This document shows, piece by piece, positions 8,479 through 16,774 of a stretch of 64,000 nucleotides of DNA; the stretch's first letter is position 1, and each line of letters starts with the position of its first letter. The stretch covers positions 1 to 64,000 of the forward strand of contig JAUNHC010000006.1 of NCBI GenBank assembly GCA_030524175.1, read 5' to 3'. The stretch comes from Eubacteriales bacterium (GTDB lineage: Bacteria; Bacillota; Clostridia; Lachnospirales; Lachnospiraceae). The notes beneath the pieces are model-generated. The model made no database searches, was not told the DNA's origin, and saw only the letters and a program-made list of their open reading frames with translations. The position numbers were made by a program, and so were the translations under genes.

Positions 8479-9795
8479 TTATTTCCAGTCAATACCCAGC
8501 TGTGTAGCCTGTTTCTTACAATCCTCATCATATGCCGCTGCCGCTTCTTCTGCAGTTGTCTGTCCTGTTGCTACTTCTGAACAAATATACTCACAGTTTG
8601 TGCCTTTTACTGCGGTCTGGAACTCTAATGCAACATTGATTTTTCCGTCATCAAAATATTTCTGTGCCTCTTTAACAGCATCGTATGCATCCTCAGGAAG
8701 TTCATAACCCTTGATACAGTATGGGCCGTCCGGTCTCAAAGCTGCTGTATAAGCATCCAGTGCTTCATCAGAGGTATAAAACTCCATAAATCTCAGAATG
8801 TCTTCTTTTTTGTCACTGTTAGCATTTCCATAAACAGAAGTCGGCTCCCAAACAGTCAGGCCGTGGTTTTCCGGGTCGTCTCCAGGAATTCCCATAAGAC
8901 CGATCTTGTTTACGTCATCTCCGTATAACTCATAAATACTGGATAATGCCTGAGTAAGAATGAAGTAGTGAGCGCCTTCTCCATTTACTAATTTGTCACA
9001 AGCATCAGCGTATGTGGTTGCTGTGTAGTCTGCATTAAAGTATTCCTGAAGGTCTGCCAGCTTCTGGAAGCTCTTAACACCAGCCGGTGTATCTGCATAT
9101 TTTGCTGTTCCGGCTTCGAAATTCTCAGCAAAATCCGGTTCTGCCGCAAGTACGTTATAATGGTCTCCAAGATATGGAACCTGGATGGTCCAGCTGTCTC
9201 CAAGAGAAGCGATAACTGCATCTGTACCTGCCTCTTTGATCACTTTACAGTTTTCAAGGAACTCGTCCCATGTGTGAGGAACTTCAAGTCCGTTTGCCTC
9301 ATAAACTTCTTTATTGTACAGGATCGCACCTGACATTGTAGCTGTTAACGGTACGCCGTAAACTGCTGTGTCTGAGCCTGCGCTTACTGCTGCCTTATAT
9401 GTATCGTCCAGTCGATCTGCAAATGCTTCGCCGGAAATATCGATGAAGTTTTCTTCAGGATTCAGCTCTCCAAGCTTAGCTCCTGAGTTGTAGCCGCAAA
9501 GGTCTGTCATATCGCCGGAAGCCAGTCTTGTCTTCACCTGGTTGTCGCCGTCACCGCCGGAAGAACGAAGCTCTACGTTTACATGGATACCTGTTTTCTC
9601 TTCCATCAGATCAAATACTGCCTGATATCCTGCGGTTGCTGTGTCCGGGTCGATCAGAAATGACAGTTCAGCCTCTTTGTACTCCCATTCTTTTTCTGCG
9701 CCCTCATCCTCTGCCGCATATACGGTGGCGGAGCCTGCCAGCATGGAAGCTGCCATTACTGCACAAAGCAGTACGCTAACACTTTTTTTCTTCAT
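8479..9795 (-). CDS. Extracellular sugar-binding protein (ABC transporter)
   Basis: A 438-residue solute-binding protein of the CUT1 (family 1) type, e.g. with the NKEVYEANGLEVPHTWDEFL hinge-region segment near residue 165. The N terminus is a signal peptide (MKKKSVSVLLCAVMAASMLA) ending in TVYA-AED, a signal peptidase I-type site; there is no lipobox cysteine at the place where Gram-positive binding proteins usually have one. Ribosome site AAAGGAGGAAG. It heads the importer genes and follows the GH78 gene. Ligand is inferred to be a rhamnose-containing saccharide. Confidence 0.92.
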   Translation of the reverse strand: MKKKSVSVLLCAVMAASMLAGSATVYAAEDEGAEKEWEYKEAELSFLIDPDTATAGYQAVFDLMEEKTGIHVNVELRSSGGDGDNQVKTRLASGDMTDLCGYNSGAKLGELNPEENFIDISGEAFADRLDDTYKAAVSAGSDTAVYGVPLTATMSGAILYNKEVYEANGLEVPHTWDEFLENCKVIKEAGTDAVIASLGDSWTIQVPYLGDHYNVLAAEPDFAENFEAGTAKYADTPAGVKSFQKLADLQEYFNADYTATTYADACDKLVNGEGAHYFILTQALSSIYELYGDDVNKIGLMGIPGDDPENHGLTVWEPTSVYGNANSDKKEDILRFMEFYTSDEALDAYTAALRPDGPYCIKGYELPEDAYDAVKEAQKYFDDGKINVALEFQTAVKGTNCEYICSEVATGQTTAEEAAAAYDEDCKKQATQLGIDWK

Positions 9796-9861
9796 TTAAT
9801 CTTCCTCCTTTAAATTGTTGTTGTGCTCATTTGATGTATTCATTTTATCTTTCCGGACACA

Positions 9862-9901
9862 AAAAGTACATGGAAAATCAAAGCATTTTCCATGTACTTT
9901 T
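9862..9901 (-). terminator. Hairpin between GH78 and SBP genes
   Basis: Perfect 17-bp arms AAAAGTACATGGAAAAT and ATTTTCCATGTACTTTT around a six-base loop. On the minus strand the stem is followed by TTTTTGTG-type sequence, so it can end GH78 transcription or limit it before the SBP gene. Four Ts also follow on the plus strand. Confidence 0.75.
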
Positions 9902-9936
9902 GAGCACACCATTATCATCGTTACTGTTTTGCTATT

Positions 9937-12585
9937 TTATCTGACAAAGGTGATAGTATATTCTCCTGAACCGGCCTCTGCCTTCATCACACCGTCAACA
10001 ACAGCAAAATTTAAGCCGTCGCTGTCTTTTACTTCCTTCGCATTGTCCAGGCAGATAGTTGCTGTCGTGTTCACCGGAACAGACACTCGGAGAACTGCTT
10101 TGTCTCCCTGATCCTCCCAGCCGCTCTTCACAGAACCGTAAACGGATTTATACTCTGCTTTCAGATAATCCAGACTGCCTCCCAGTCTTGGATAGATCAC
10201 AGAATGCTTGTATCCCGGGTTTGACTCGTCAATTTCCAGTCCTGCAGCCACACGGACCATCCACTCACCGATAGCACCATATGCATAATGGTTGAAGGAA
10301 TTCATGTCAGGGCTCCACATGGTGCCGTCCGGTTTCATTCCATCCCAATGCTCCCATACTGTGGTCGCCCCCATTTTTACCTGGTAGAGCCAGGATGGGA
10401 AATCATCCTTAAGCAGCAGGTCATAGGCTTCCTTTACATGTCCGTTCTGACTTAAAGCATGGCAGAAATAAGGAGTCCCCACAAAGCCGGTCACAAGATG
10501 CCCGTTTTCCTTTTCCAGAAGCTTAAGAAGGCCGTTGATTGTCTTCTCTTTGTATTCCTCCGGTGTCAGGCCAAAGTACAGTGCCACAATATGGGCAGTC
10601 TGGGTCTGTGCTGTCATAATACCATTTTCATCAAAGAAGGTCCTCTGGAACTTGTCTACGATTTTCTCATAAAGTGCCTGATACTTCTCTGCATCCTCGG
10701 TCTTGCCGAGAATTTCTGCAATCTTTGCAAATAATCCTGTGGAATACGCAAAATATGCGGTACATGTAAGATCATTAGGAGTAGCTCCGAAATAGCTTCC
10801 TTCTTCTGCATCCAGAGCCACCCAGTCTCCAAACTGCAGCTTATAATTCCAGATATAATCCACAGCATGGGTTTCCATGAAACTGATCCATCCCTTCATG
10901 CTCTCATACTGTTCTTTCAGGATTTCCTTATCACCAAAGGTAAGGTACATGGTCCAGGGGTTGATGACTGCCACATCTGCCCATGCCGCTGCGGAATGGC
11001 TTCCCTGCTTCAACAGCCAGTTGTCTCCCTCATTGCCTGAAACAATATCAGGAACCACATGAGCCACGCCGCCCTCCGGTGTCTGGTCTGCCTCAACATC
11101 CTTAAGCCACTTACTATAGAAGGAATAGGTATTCATCAGGAAGCAGGCAGTACGGCAGAAAATCTGCGCATCTCCGGTCCAGCCCAAACGTTCATCCCTC
11201 TGAGGACAGTCAGTCGGCACATCTACAAAGTTACTTTTTAATCCCCAGAGAATATTATGGGCAAGCTGGTTCAAGTCAGGATTAGAGCACTCAAAGGTAC
11301 CTGTAGGTTCCATTTTGCTGTGCAGCGTATACACTGTGAAATTTCCAAGTGCCGGCTCTCCCGGGAAGGATACGATTTTCGCATACTGGAAGCCCATGAA
11401 GGTAAAGCTTGGTTTATATACAATTTCTTCTTCCCTTGCAAAAGTATATTTCACAGCCTGTTTAACTCCGCGGAGGTTATCCAGATAAACATTTCCTGCT
11501 GCATCAAGCACCTCGAAACAATGAAGTTCTATCACATCACCTGCTTTGCCCTTTGCAGTCACCTGGATATGTCCGCTCATATTCTGGCCGAAATCAATGA
11601 CCGTATCTCCCTCTGGTGTGCGGAAAATTCTTTTCGGTTTTACTTCCTCTATCTCAGAAACTTTTCCGTTGCTCTGTCCTGTGAGAACGGAAAAATCATA
11701 GTCAACCACCCTTACTCTATTCCAATCTCCTGCAGGCTCTCCTGCTTCTGCCCAGCCTGGGATTTCTTTCCGTGCGTCATAAACCTCTCCGTCATAGATT
11801 TCTGCAAAAACAACCGGGGAGTCAGCGCCTGTCCAGGTATCGTCTGTCACAAGAGTCTCTTCCGTACCGTCTTCATATCTTATCACCATCTGTGCCAGGA
11901 AAGCAGCGTTTTTGCCGTAATGATTGCGGCGCTTCTCAAGCCCTTCAAATCCCATAAGGCCTTTAAACCATCCGGCAGCCAGCATAGCACCCATTCCATT
12001 GCTGCCCTCTTTTATGTATTCTGTCACATCATAGGTCTGGTAACACAGATGTTTCAGATAAGAGGTCCACCCCGGGGTCAGTTCGTCTGTCCCCACTTTT
12101 TTGCCGTTAACATAGAAGTTATACAGGCCAAGAGCAGTTGTGCACACAAAAGCTTCTTTCACAGGCCCTTTCACCTGGAATGCCTTTCTCACATAAGTGC
12201 CCTTAGAATCATCACCATCGGACTCCTGTTCCGCAGTGATAAAGGATGCCTTCCATTCCTTATTGTCCATAAGCCCTGTGACAAAAGATGTCTGAGTCCA
12301 TTCAGTCTCTTCCCCTGCCGCTGAAACTTTCACCCTTACATAGTAGTACTGCATAGAAGACAGGGTGATGCCTTCCGGTTTTACCTGAGCCGAAGCGGAG
12401 GACAACACTTTACCGCTGGCATATATTTTATCAGTAAAGCAGATATCTTTTGCAATTTCCAGTTCATAAGAATCCTGAATGACATTTCGCTTGTCACTTT
12501 CCAATACCCAGCCAAACTGCGGTACATGGGTAATTCCCACCTGCGAATTTTCATAATCCATCAATATTTCTGTTATTCTCAGCAT
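9937..12585 (-). CDS. Alpha-L-rhamnosidase, GH78
   Basis: An 882-residue glycoside hydrolase family 78 enzyme that removes terminal alpha-L-rhamnose from plant glycosides or pectin fragments. N-terminal beta-sandwich domains (about 1-330) include the family segment ALGLYNFYVNGKKVG; the (alpha/alpha)6 catalytic domain carries the signature DCPQRDERLGWTGD (near residue 485) with the acidic residues used in catalysis and later WEHWDGMKPDG. No signal peptide, so probably cytoplasmic. The ATG at 12585 is chosen because GGAGG lies seven bases upstream; an in-frame start at 12618 has no such site. It probably starts the GH78-SBP-permease transcription unit, opposite to nothing else; the 12704-12896 palindrome lies just upstream. 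Confidence 0.95.
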   Translation of the reverse strand: MLRITEILMDYENSQVGITHVPQFGWVLESDKRNVIQDSYELEIAKDICFTDKIYASGKVLSSASAQVKPEGITLSSMQYYYVRVKVSAAGEETEWTQTSFVTGLMDNKEWKASFITAEQESDGDDSKGTYVRKAFQVKGPVKEAFVCTTALGLYNFYVNGKKVGTDELTPGWTSYLKHLCYQTYDVTEYIKEGSNGMGAMLAAGWFKGLMGFEGLEKRRNHYGKNAAFLAQMVIRYEDGTEETLVTDDTWTGADSPVVFAEIYDGEVYDARKEIPGWAEAGEPAGDWNRVRVVDYDFSVLTGQSNGKVSEIEEVKPKRIFRTPEGDTVIDFGQNMSGHIQVTAKGKAGDVIELHCFEVLDAAGNVYLDNLRGVKQAVKYTFAREEEIVYKPSFTFMGFQYAKIVSFPGEPALGNFTVYTLHSKMEPTGTFECSNPDLNQLAHNILWGLKSNFVDVPTDCPQRDERLGWTGDAQIFCRTACFLMNTYSFYSKWLKDVEADQTPEGGVAHVVPDIVSGNEGDNWLLKQGSHSAAAWADVAVINPWTMYLTFGDKEILKEQYESMKGWISFMETHAVDYIWNYKLQFGDWVALDAEEGSYFGATPNDLTCTAYFAYSTGLFAKIAEILGKTEDAEKYQALYEKIVDKFQRTFFDENGIMTAQTQTAHIVALYFGLTPEEYKEKTINGLLKLLEKENGHLVTGFVGTPYFCHALSQNGHVKEAYDLLLKDDFPSWLYQVKMGATTVWEHWDGMKPDGTMWSPDMNSFNHYAYGAIGEWMVRVAAGLEIDESNPGYKHSVIYPRLGGSLDYLKAEYKSVYGSVKSGWEDQGDKAVLRVSVPVNTTATICLDNAKEVKDSDGLNFAVVDGVMKAEAGSGEYTITFVR

Positions 12586-12703
12586 TTTTCTGCCTCCATT
12601 TGTCTTTTTATGATACATGGGGTGAAACGGCGGAGGAGAGCACCGGACCTCTTCCCTTTCCCCGCAGCATCGTCATGTAATTTTCATTGATACTTAAACG
12701 TCA

Positions 12704-12896
12704 GAGTCAAAAGGGAGCCGGGGCAGACACTGTCCTCTCCAGACAGGCTTGCGGAAGCGCGCCTGAAAATCCAGTGCTTACGAAGACTTAGTCGCGAAGG
12801 CTCTCCTGAGCGTCTTAGTCGCAGTTAGTGCTTAGTTGAAGGGAAGCGGGCGTCTGCCTGGAGAGGACAGTGTCTGCCCCGGCTCTCTTTTGACTC
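12704..12896. repeat. Long palindromic element B, copy 1
   Basis: Inverted arms of 39 bases (12704-12742 and 12858-12896) with a single mismatch, beginning GAGTCAAAAGGGAGCC and ending GGCTCTCTTTTGACTC. The 115-base interior contains CTTAGTCGC twice. It sits in the GH78 upstream region. A similar architecture with GATCAAAAG/CTTTTGACC ends lies at 31793-31999. It could be a MITE-like insertion, a cruciform or a long RNA hairpin in the GH78 leader. Confidence 0.75.
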
Positions 12897-12922
12897 CGAT
12901 ATCATACTTATAAAATATAGAA

Positions 12923-12950
12923 AAAAGCGTTATTCTTCAATAACGCTTTT
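12923..12950 (-). terminator. Rho-independent terminator after AraC gene
   Basis: Perfect 12-bp arms AAAAGCGTTATT / AATAACGCTTTT with loop CTTC, followed on the minus strand by six Ts. It lies 21 bases after the AraC stop codon. Confidence 0.85.
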
Positions 12951-12970
12951 CACTAAAATATTGACCATTT

Positions 12971-13969
12971 CTAAGATGTACTTCGGTGTGCTTTCCGATA
13001 CTGGGCTGGTGTGCAGCCTTCTGCCTGCCTGAACTTTTTATAAAAAAAGTTCAGATTATTGTAGCCGCACATGGGTACCAGTTCTGACATGGGGATATCT
13101 GTATTTTCCAAAAGCGCTCTTGCCTTCTTAAGCTTCTGCTCCTGGACATGCTCTACAAAACTCCTGCCTGTCTTTTCTTTTAAGAGTGCAGTCAAATAGT
13201 TTCCGTGCATTCCGAAAGCTTTTCCCATTTCGGGCAAGGTACAGTTCTCATAATTTTCCTCAATATACCCTAGAAGTTCCAGGATCTGTACCTCCTGAGA
13301 TACAGAATCCTTCTCCCGTGAAACATCTCTCCAGGTACGCAGAAGCTCGGTAAAAAGAATGATCACATAACTCTCCAAAACCTCCTGCATTCCCAAATCC
13401 GCCCCGTAATATTCCATCATGATATGCTCCATAATATCGTGGACACGTGGATTTCTGCTGGAAACAAAATAAAGGAAATGCTTACTCTGGCGGCTCTTAG
13501 TCACCGCTTCCACCAAAAACTCCGACACGATCCCTTGTCTTGTCATCCTGCTCAGAAAAGCAGCGTCAAAAAATTCCTTCTTCATCAGGATATTCACCAC
13601 AATATCATCCTCACCCCCGGCCTCAACGGAATGGACCGCCTGGGTGTCAAAGATACATACATCACCCTGAAGAGTGGTAACCTTCTTACCCTCAATCTCC
13701 TGCACACAAGTCCCGGACCATACATAGCACAGTTCTATATAATCATGCTTATGAGGCCGCACCTGACTGAAGCGGTCCTGCCTGGATACCACAATTTTCT
13801 CTCCCGGATCCATAAAATGCACGCTTTCAAAAAGATAAGCACCCTGATCCGTGACCCGGAATTTTTCAAATATTTTCTCATTTAATTCCGCCTGAGGACA
13901 TCCAGCCAAATACGCTTCCTCACCGGGTGTATACCGGCGGATATACTGGTTTAATTCTGATTTATCCAA
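12971..13969 (-). CDS. AraC-family regulator with cupin sensor
   Basis: A 332-residue transcription factor. An N-terminal cupin-type sugar-sensing domain (about 55-150; RPHKHDYIELCYVWSG contains the metal/ligand-pocket histidines) precedes a C-terminal AraC double helix-turn-helix (MGKAFGMHGNYLTALLKEKT and LVPMCGYNNLNFFYKKFRQ). The start appears to be TTG at 13969 with GGGAG eight bases upstream; no ATG fits better. It lies 23 bases after the Rpn-like gene. Its probable targets are the rhamnosidase genes downstream, inferred only from position. Confidence 0.9.
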   Translation of the reverse strand: MDKSELNQYIRRYTPGEEAYLAGCPQAELNEKIFEKFRVTDQGAYLFESVHFMDPGEKIVVSRQDRFSQVRPHKHDYIELCYVWSGTCVQEIEGKKVTTLQGDVCIFDTQAVHSVEAGGEDDIVVNILMKKEFFDAAFLSRMTRQGIVSEFLVEAVTKSRQSKHFLYFVSSRNPRVHDIMEHIMMEYYGADLGMQEVLESYVIILFTELLRTWRDVSREKDSVSQEVQILELLGYIEENYENCTLPEMGKAFGMHGNYLTALLKEKTGRSFVEHVQEQKLKKARALLENTDIPMSELVPMCGYNNLNFFYKKFRQAEGCTPAQYRKAHRSTS

Positions 13970-13992
13970 ATGTGTACTCCCTGTTTTCTCGT

Positions 13993-14853
13993 TTATGGCA
14001 TTATTGACAGTATCTGCTGCACCGTCTCTTCAGGTATATCGAGACAACGGGCTATTGCTTCCGGTGTTTCTCCTTTGGCCGTGAGCTCTAAAACTGCTTT
14101 TGTAAGTTGAATCCCTTCTTGCCTCCCTTTTCTTATCCCATCCTCCACAAGCATCTGTCCTAATATCGTCATTGCAATCGCCTCCTTGATCTCTGCCAGC
14201 TCTGTGCTCTTCAGTACCTTAACTGCAAGAGCATATAAAACCGCCTGCATTTTACTCAAATCTCCTCTGTTCACTTCCGGATATTCCTGGTTGAGCCAGA
14301 AGAACCCTTGCCGGATCCTCTCCTTCTGTGGTATTTCTCCGCTCATCAATGGTGTCAGGAGCAGCGGCACAAGATCCTCTTTTTTTATGCCGCTCATTTC
14401 CATTTCCGACAGTTTCTTCAGAATGATACCTGCGTCCATGTCCTTCAGGCGTACCACCTTCACCTTATAAACATTCAATCCCTCTGTCATCTCACACATC
14501 AGTTCCTTTACCGTGGAGGAACACACTACAATAGTGGTCACCTCAACTCCATATGTACGGCTTGTGACAGCCTCATACTCACGGAACCGCCGGAGGTCCT
14601 CACGGGTAATGCTGTCGCTTTCAAATTCAATGTGGAGCCAGCGGTCATCCTTCATCAGGAAGTTAAAATCTTCATACATCTTCTTGATCTCCAGATGGAC
14701 CATCTCTGTAGGTGCAATCCCTATGGGTTTTTCCTCAATCCCCAGATAAGAAAAAAGCTCCTCCCCGAAAAACTGAGCTGCTGCCTTTAAGGCTGCGTCT
14801 TCTGCCTGACAATAGGCCTGCTCCCTGACAGCAATGTCTTTAGTTTCCTGCAT
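13993..14853 (-). CDS. Rpn-like PD-(D/E)XK nuclease family protein
   Basis: A 286-residue protein resembling the Rpn/PDDEXK_2 family (recombination-promoting nucleases, often annotated as putative transposases). The core shows KDDRWLHIEFES (around residue 68), in which the acidic D and E of the PD-(D/E)XK-like fold can be seen, and the C terminus has the family-typical tail GETPEAIARCLDIPEETV. Such genes are multi-copy in Lachnospiraceae. A truncated duplicate of its last ~35 codons lies at 17422-17558. A good sigma-A promoter is found at 14892-14920. Biological role in this locus is unknown. Confidence 0.8.
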   Translation of the reverse strand: MQETKDIAVREQAYCQAEDAALKAAAQFFGEELFSYLGIEEKPIGIAPTEMVHLEIKKMYEDFNFLMKDDRWLHIEFESDSITREDLRRFREYEAVTSRTYGVEVTTIVVCSSTVKELMCEMTEGLNVYKVKVVRLKDMDAGIILKKLSEMEMSGIKKEDLVPLLLTPLMSGEIPQKERIRQGFFWLNQEYPEVNRGDLSKMQAVLYALAVKVLKSTELAEIKEAIAMTILGQMLVEDGIRKGRQEGIQLTKAVLELTAKGETPEAIARCLDIPEETVQQILSIMP

Positions 14854-15167
14854 AATACCTCCTTTTTAAGGCCATGCAGTTCTATATCTCTATTATAGTA
14901 TGCCACAAAAATACATACAACGGTTTTCTTTATTTTATACACATAGTTTCGGAAGTTTTGTCCGATACGGACATGAAATTCACTTTAAGAATTGTCATAT
15001 AAGACATATAAATATGAAAAACAAACTACAACAGAGATATCCTGCAGGACCACCGTTGTCTGCTTCAATTACTATAACATTTCTCAGATGTTATGTAAAG
15101 TATACCAGAGATAAGAATGCTCACTTTTTCAGACTATATTCCTGCAGGCGCCTCTGACTGCTGTGGA
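14854..15167. other. Intergenic region, mostly featureless
   Basis: 314 bases between the Rpn-like gene and the 55-residue membrane peptide gene. Apart from the promoter at 14892-14920 it is AT-rich with no convincing ORF, terminator or repeat; GTCCGATACGGACAT near 14960 is a short imperfect palindrome. Confidence 0.6.
14892..14920 (-). promoter_or_regulatory. Promoter of the Rpn-like gene
   Basis: On the minus strand TTGTAT (14915-14920), 17-base spacer, TATAAT (14892-14897), about 40 bases before the ATG at 14853. Confidence 0.65.
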
Positions 15168-15335
15168 TTACATTATCGGTTTACTTTTTATCCGGCGCAG
15201 TTTTTCCTGACAAAAAAGCTCCTGCTCCTCATCCTCCACGGTTCGATTTACGGAACTTATTTTTGCTAATCCCCACATAATAATCACTAACAGTAATAAT
15301 AGAAGCCCGGCAAAAACTGTGCATACAAATAACAT
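15168..15335 (-). CDS. Small single-span membrane protein
   Basis: A 55-residue peptide: a hydrophobic helix at residues 1-22 (VFAGLLLLLLVIIMWGLA) followed by a charged cytoplasmic-type tail rich in E, K and R (VEDEEQELFCQEKLRR). The ATG at 15335 is preferred over the upstream in-frame ATG at 15374 because AAGGAGAGG lies directly before it. It follows the guide-RNA-like region downstream of the TnpB-like gene. No family recognised; it may simply be an unrelated small membrane protein. Confidence 0.5.
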   Translation of the reverse strand: MLFVCTVFAGLLLLLLVIIMWGLAKISSVNRTVEDEEQELFCQEKLRRIKSKPIM

Positions 15336-15420
15336 GTGATAACCTCTCCTTACCTTTTCACTTTGAGGATACAAAATATCCCCTCTGCAAAACAGAACAA
15401 ATACATTACATTTTATAACT

Positions 15421-15550
15421 TTGAATATATACGCAACTGCGGCTTTACCGACTCCTTGAACGGGCCGGAAGGCGATATTCTACCAAAAGCCGGCAGCCTT
15501 TAGCCACAGGCCTTTTGCTGGTTTCCCAGCATTTATATAAGAGTGATTTC
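15421..15550 (-). ncRNA. Candidate guide (omega) RNA scaffold downstream of TnpB-like gene
   Basis: Minus-strand sequence immediately after the TnpB-like stop codon. It can form GCTGG-GAAA-CCAGC (a GNRA-capped hairpin, near 15517-15530), an AAAAGGC...GCCGGCTTTT stem (near 15485-15517), a GCC-TTCC-GGC hairpin (near 15464-15473) and then CCGTTCAAGG. TnpB omega RNAs are encoded at and beyond the 3' end of tnpB in this orientation and consist of such compact hairpins ending in a guide. The scaffold end, and therefore the guide, cannot be fixed from a single copy. RNA identity is inference. Confidence 0.5.
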
Positions 15551-16774
15551 TCACTGCTTACATCGAAAATCATCAATACATTTCTGACCGAGATTTCTGG
15601 CACTGTTCAAAAACCGATTGCCTCTGTGATCATTACAGCAGAAATATGTATCACGCTTTTTCTTTATATCACTTCCACAGTAAAAACAATGATCGCTGGT
15701 ATTCTGCGCTCCCACTTCTAAGATAAGAATCCCCTGCACCCATGCTTTGTATTTCAGATAACGCCTTATCCTTGCCGACAAATATATAGGTGAATACATT
15801 CCGCACCGGTACTGTACCAGAGATGAAAATTCTTCTTCATATTCCGGAAGTATGATGAGCTTTACTTTATTATTGCAGCAAAAATCTATCACTTCCCGGC
15901 TTACTTTATGGGCATAATATTCGGATAAATTCCGGAGATGAACGTAGTGCTTTTTATTGCTTTGTGTTTCCTTATCATTTTTGGTAAATTTTTCTGAACA
16001 TTGTATTTTCTTTAAAATATTATTGCATTGGTATCTGTACATGTCACCACCGCGGCAAAAATGAACTGCTTGCTGTTTGCCTGCATTGTCCATTACACAG
16101 CAGACAGTAAAAACATCTGTGTTTGTAAACTGCAGGCTGCAGATTTTATCCCCTTTCAGCATTCGTGATTTAGCATTTCGTATATCATCCACCGGAAGCT
16201 TTACCGGAACGTGCAGCATATAAAAATGCTTATATTTCACTAAATTAGGTGACATCGAAATACCATCGGAAGGAAGCTTTCTGCCTTTTAACGGATATTT
16301 TTTCCATACCCAGTTTTCTCCGTCCCAAAGCTTTAAGGTGACCTTTTTATCCGTCAAATCCTTGTACATTCCCTTGTAAAAAGTAACTGTTGCATCAACC
16401 TTTTGAGGAAACACTTTCTGTAAGTCCAATTTACCTGCATTGGCTTTGTCCTCCTCCATATACGATGCCAAGCATGTTTTCGCCGCGGTTGCTGCCTTAT
16501 CAATAGCTGCTCTGCGGAAATACACCGGTACATTATGATATGGGAGCTCTACTTCCGGAACTCTTCCATCTCTTCCTGCCACAGTAAGTATCTCCAAGCC
16601 TCTCTGGATTTGAAACATATTTAAATTCCAAAGTTCCTCTCTTCGTGACAGTAAATCAAAATAAAAACCTACTATATCTCTGAAATAATCCTCTGTTTTA
16701 TAAAAAAATTCATTTTCTGAACTAAGAAGTGTATATTTCCATGTTCTGATACTATATCCTTTTTTCTTTTCCAT
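15551..16774 (-). CDS. Nuclease-dead TnpB-like (Cas12-related) protein
   Basis: A 407-residue TnpB-like protein of the IS605 OrfB type. Its C-terminal half aligns with TnpB RuvC and zinc-ribbon motifs: RuvC-I is ICSLQFTN, with Gln215 where the catalytic Asp is expected; RuvC-II is IILPEYEEEF, with Glu311 kept; RuvC-III is RGNRFLNSARN, with Phe388 in place of the catalytic Asp. Zinc ligands C363, C366, C379/C380 and H383 remain. Two of three catalytic acids are therefore missing while length, fold motifs and reading frame are intact. No tnpA is nearby. This pattern matches domesticated, nuclease-dead TnpB proteins (TldR-like RNA-guided regulators), but a decaying transposon gene is the alternative. 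The ribosome site before the ATG is weak. Confidence 0.8.
   Translation of the reverse strand: MEKKKGYSIRTWKYTLLSSENEFFYKTEDYFRDIVGFYFDLLSRREELWNLNMFQIQRGLEILTVAGRDGRVPEVELPYHNVPVYFRRAAIDKAATAAKTCLASYMEEDKANAGKLDLQKVFPQKVDATVTFYKGMYKDLTDKKVTLKLWDGENWVWKKYPLKGRKLPSDGISMSPNLVKYKHFYMLHVPVKLPVDDIRNAKSRMLKGDKICSLQFTNTDVFTVCCVMDNAGKQQAVHFCRGGDMYRYQCNNILKKIQCSEKFTKNDKETQSNKKHYVHLRNLSEYYAHKVSREVIDFCCNNKVKLIILPEYEEEFSSLVQYRCGMYSPIYLSARIRRYLKYKAWVQGILILEVGAQNTSDHCFYCGSDIKKKRDTYFCCNDHRGNRFLNSARNLGQKCIDDFRCKQ

Noticed and set aside
11257-12324. Plus-strand ORF of 355 codons
   Set aside because: Antisense to the GH78 catalytic gene, which has clear family motifs; composition is that of a shadow frame.
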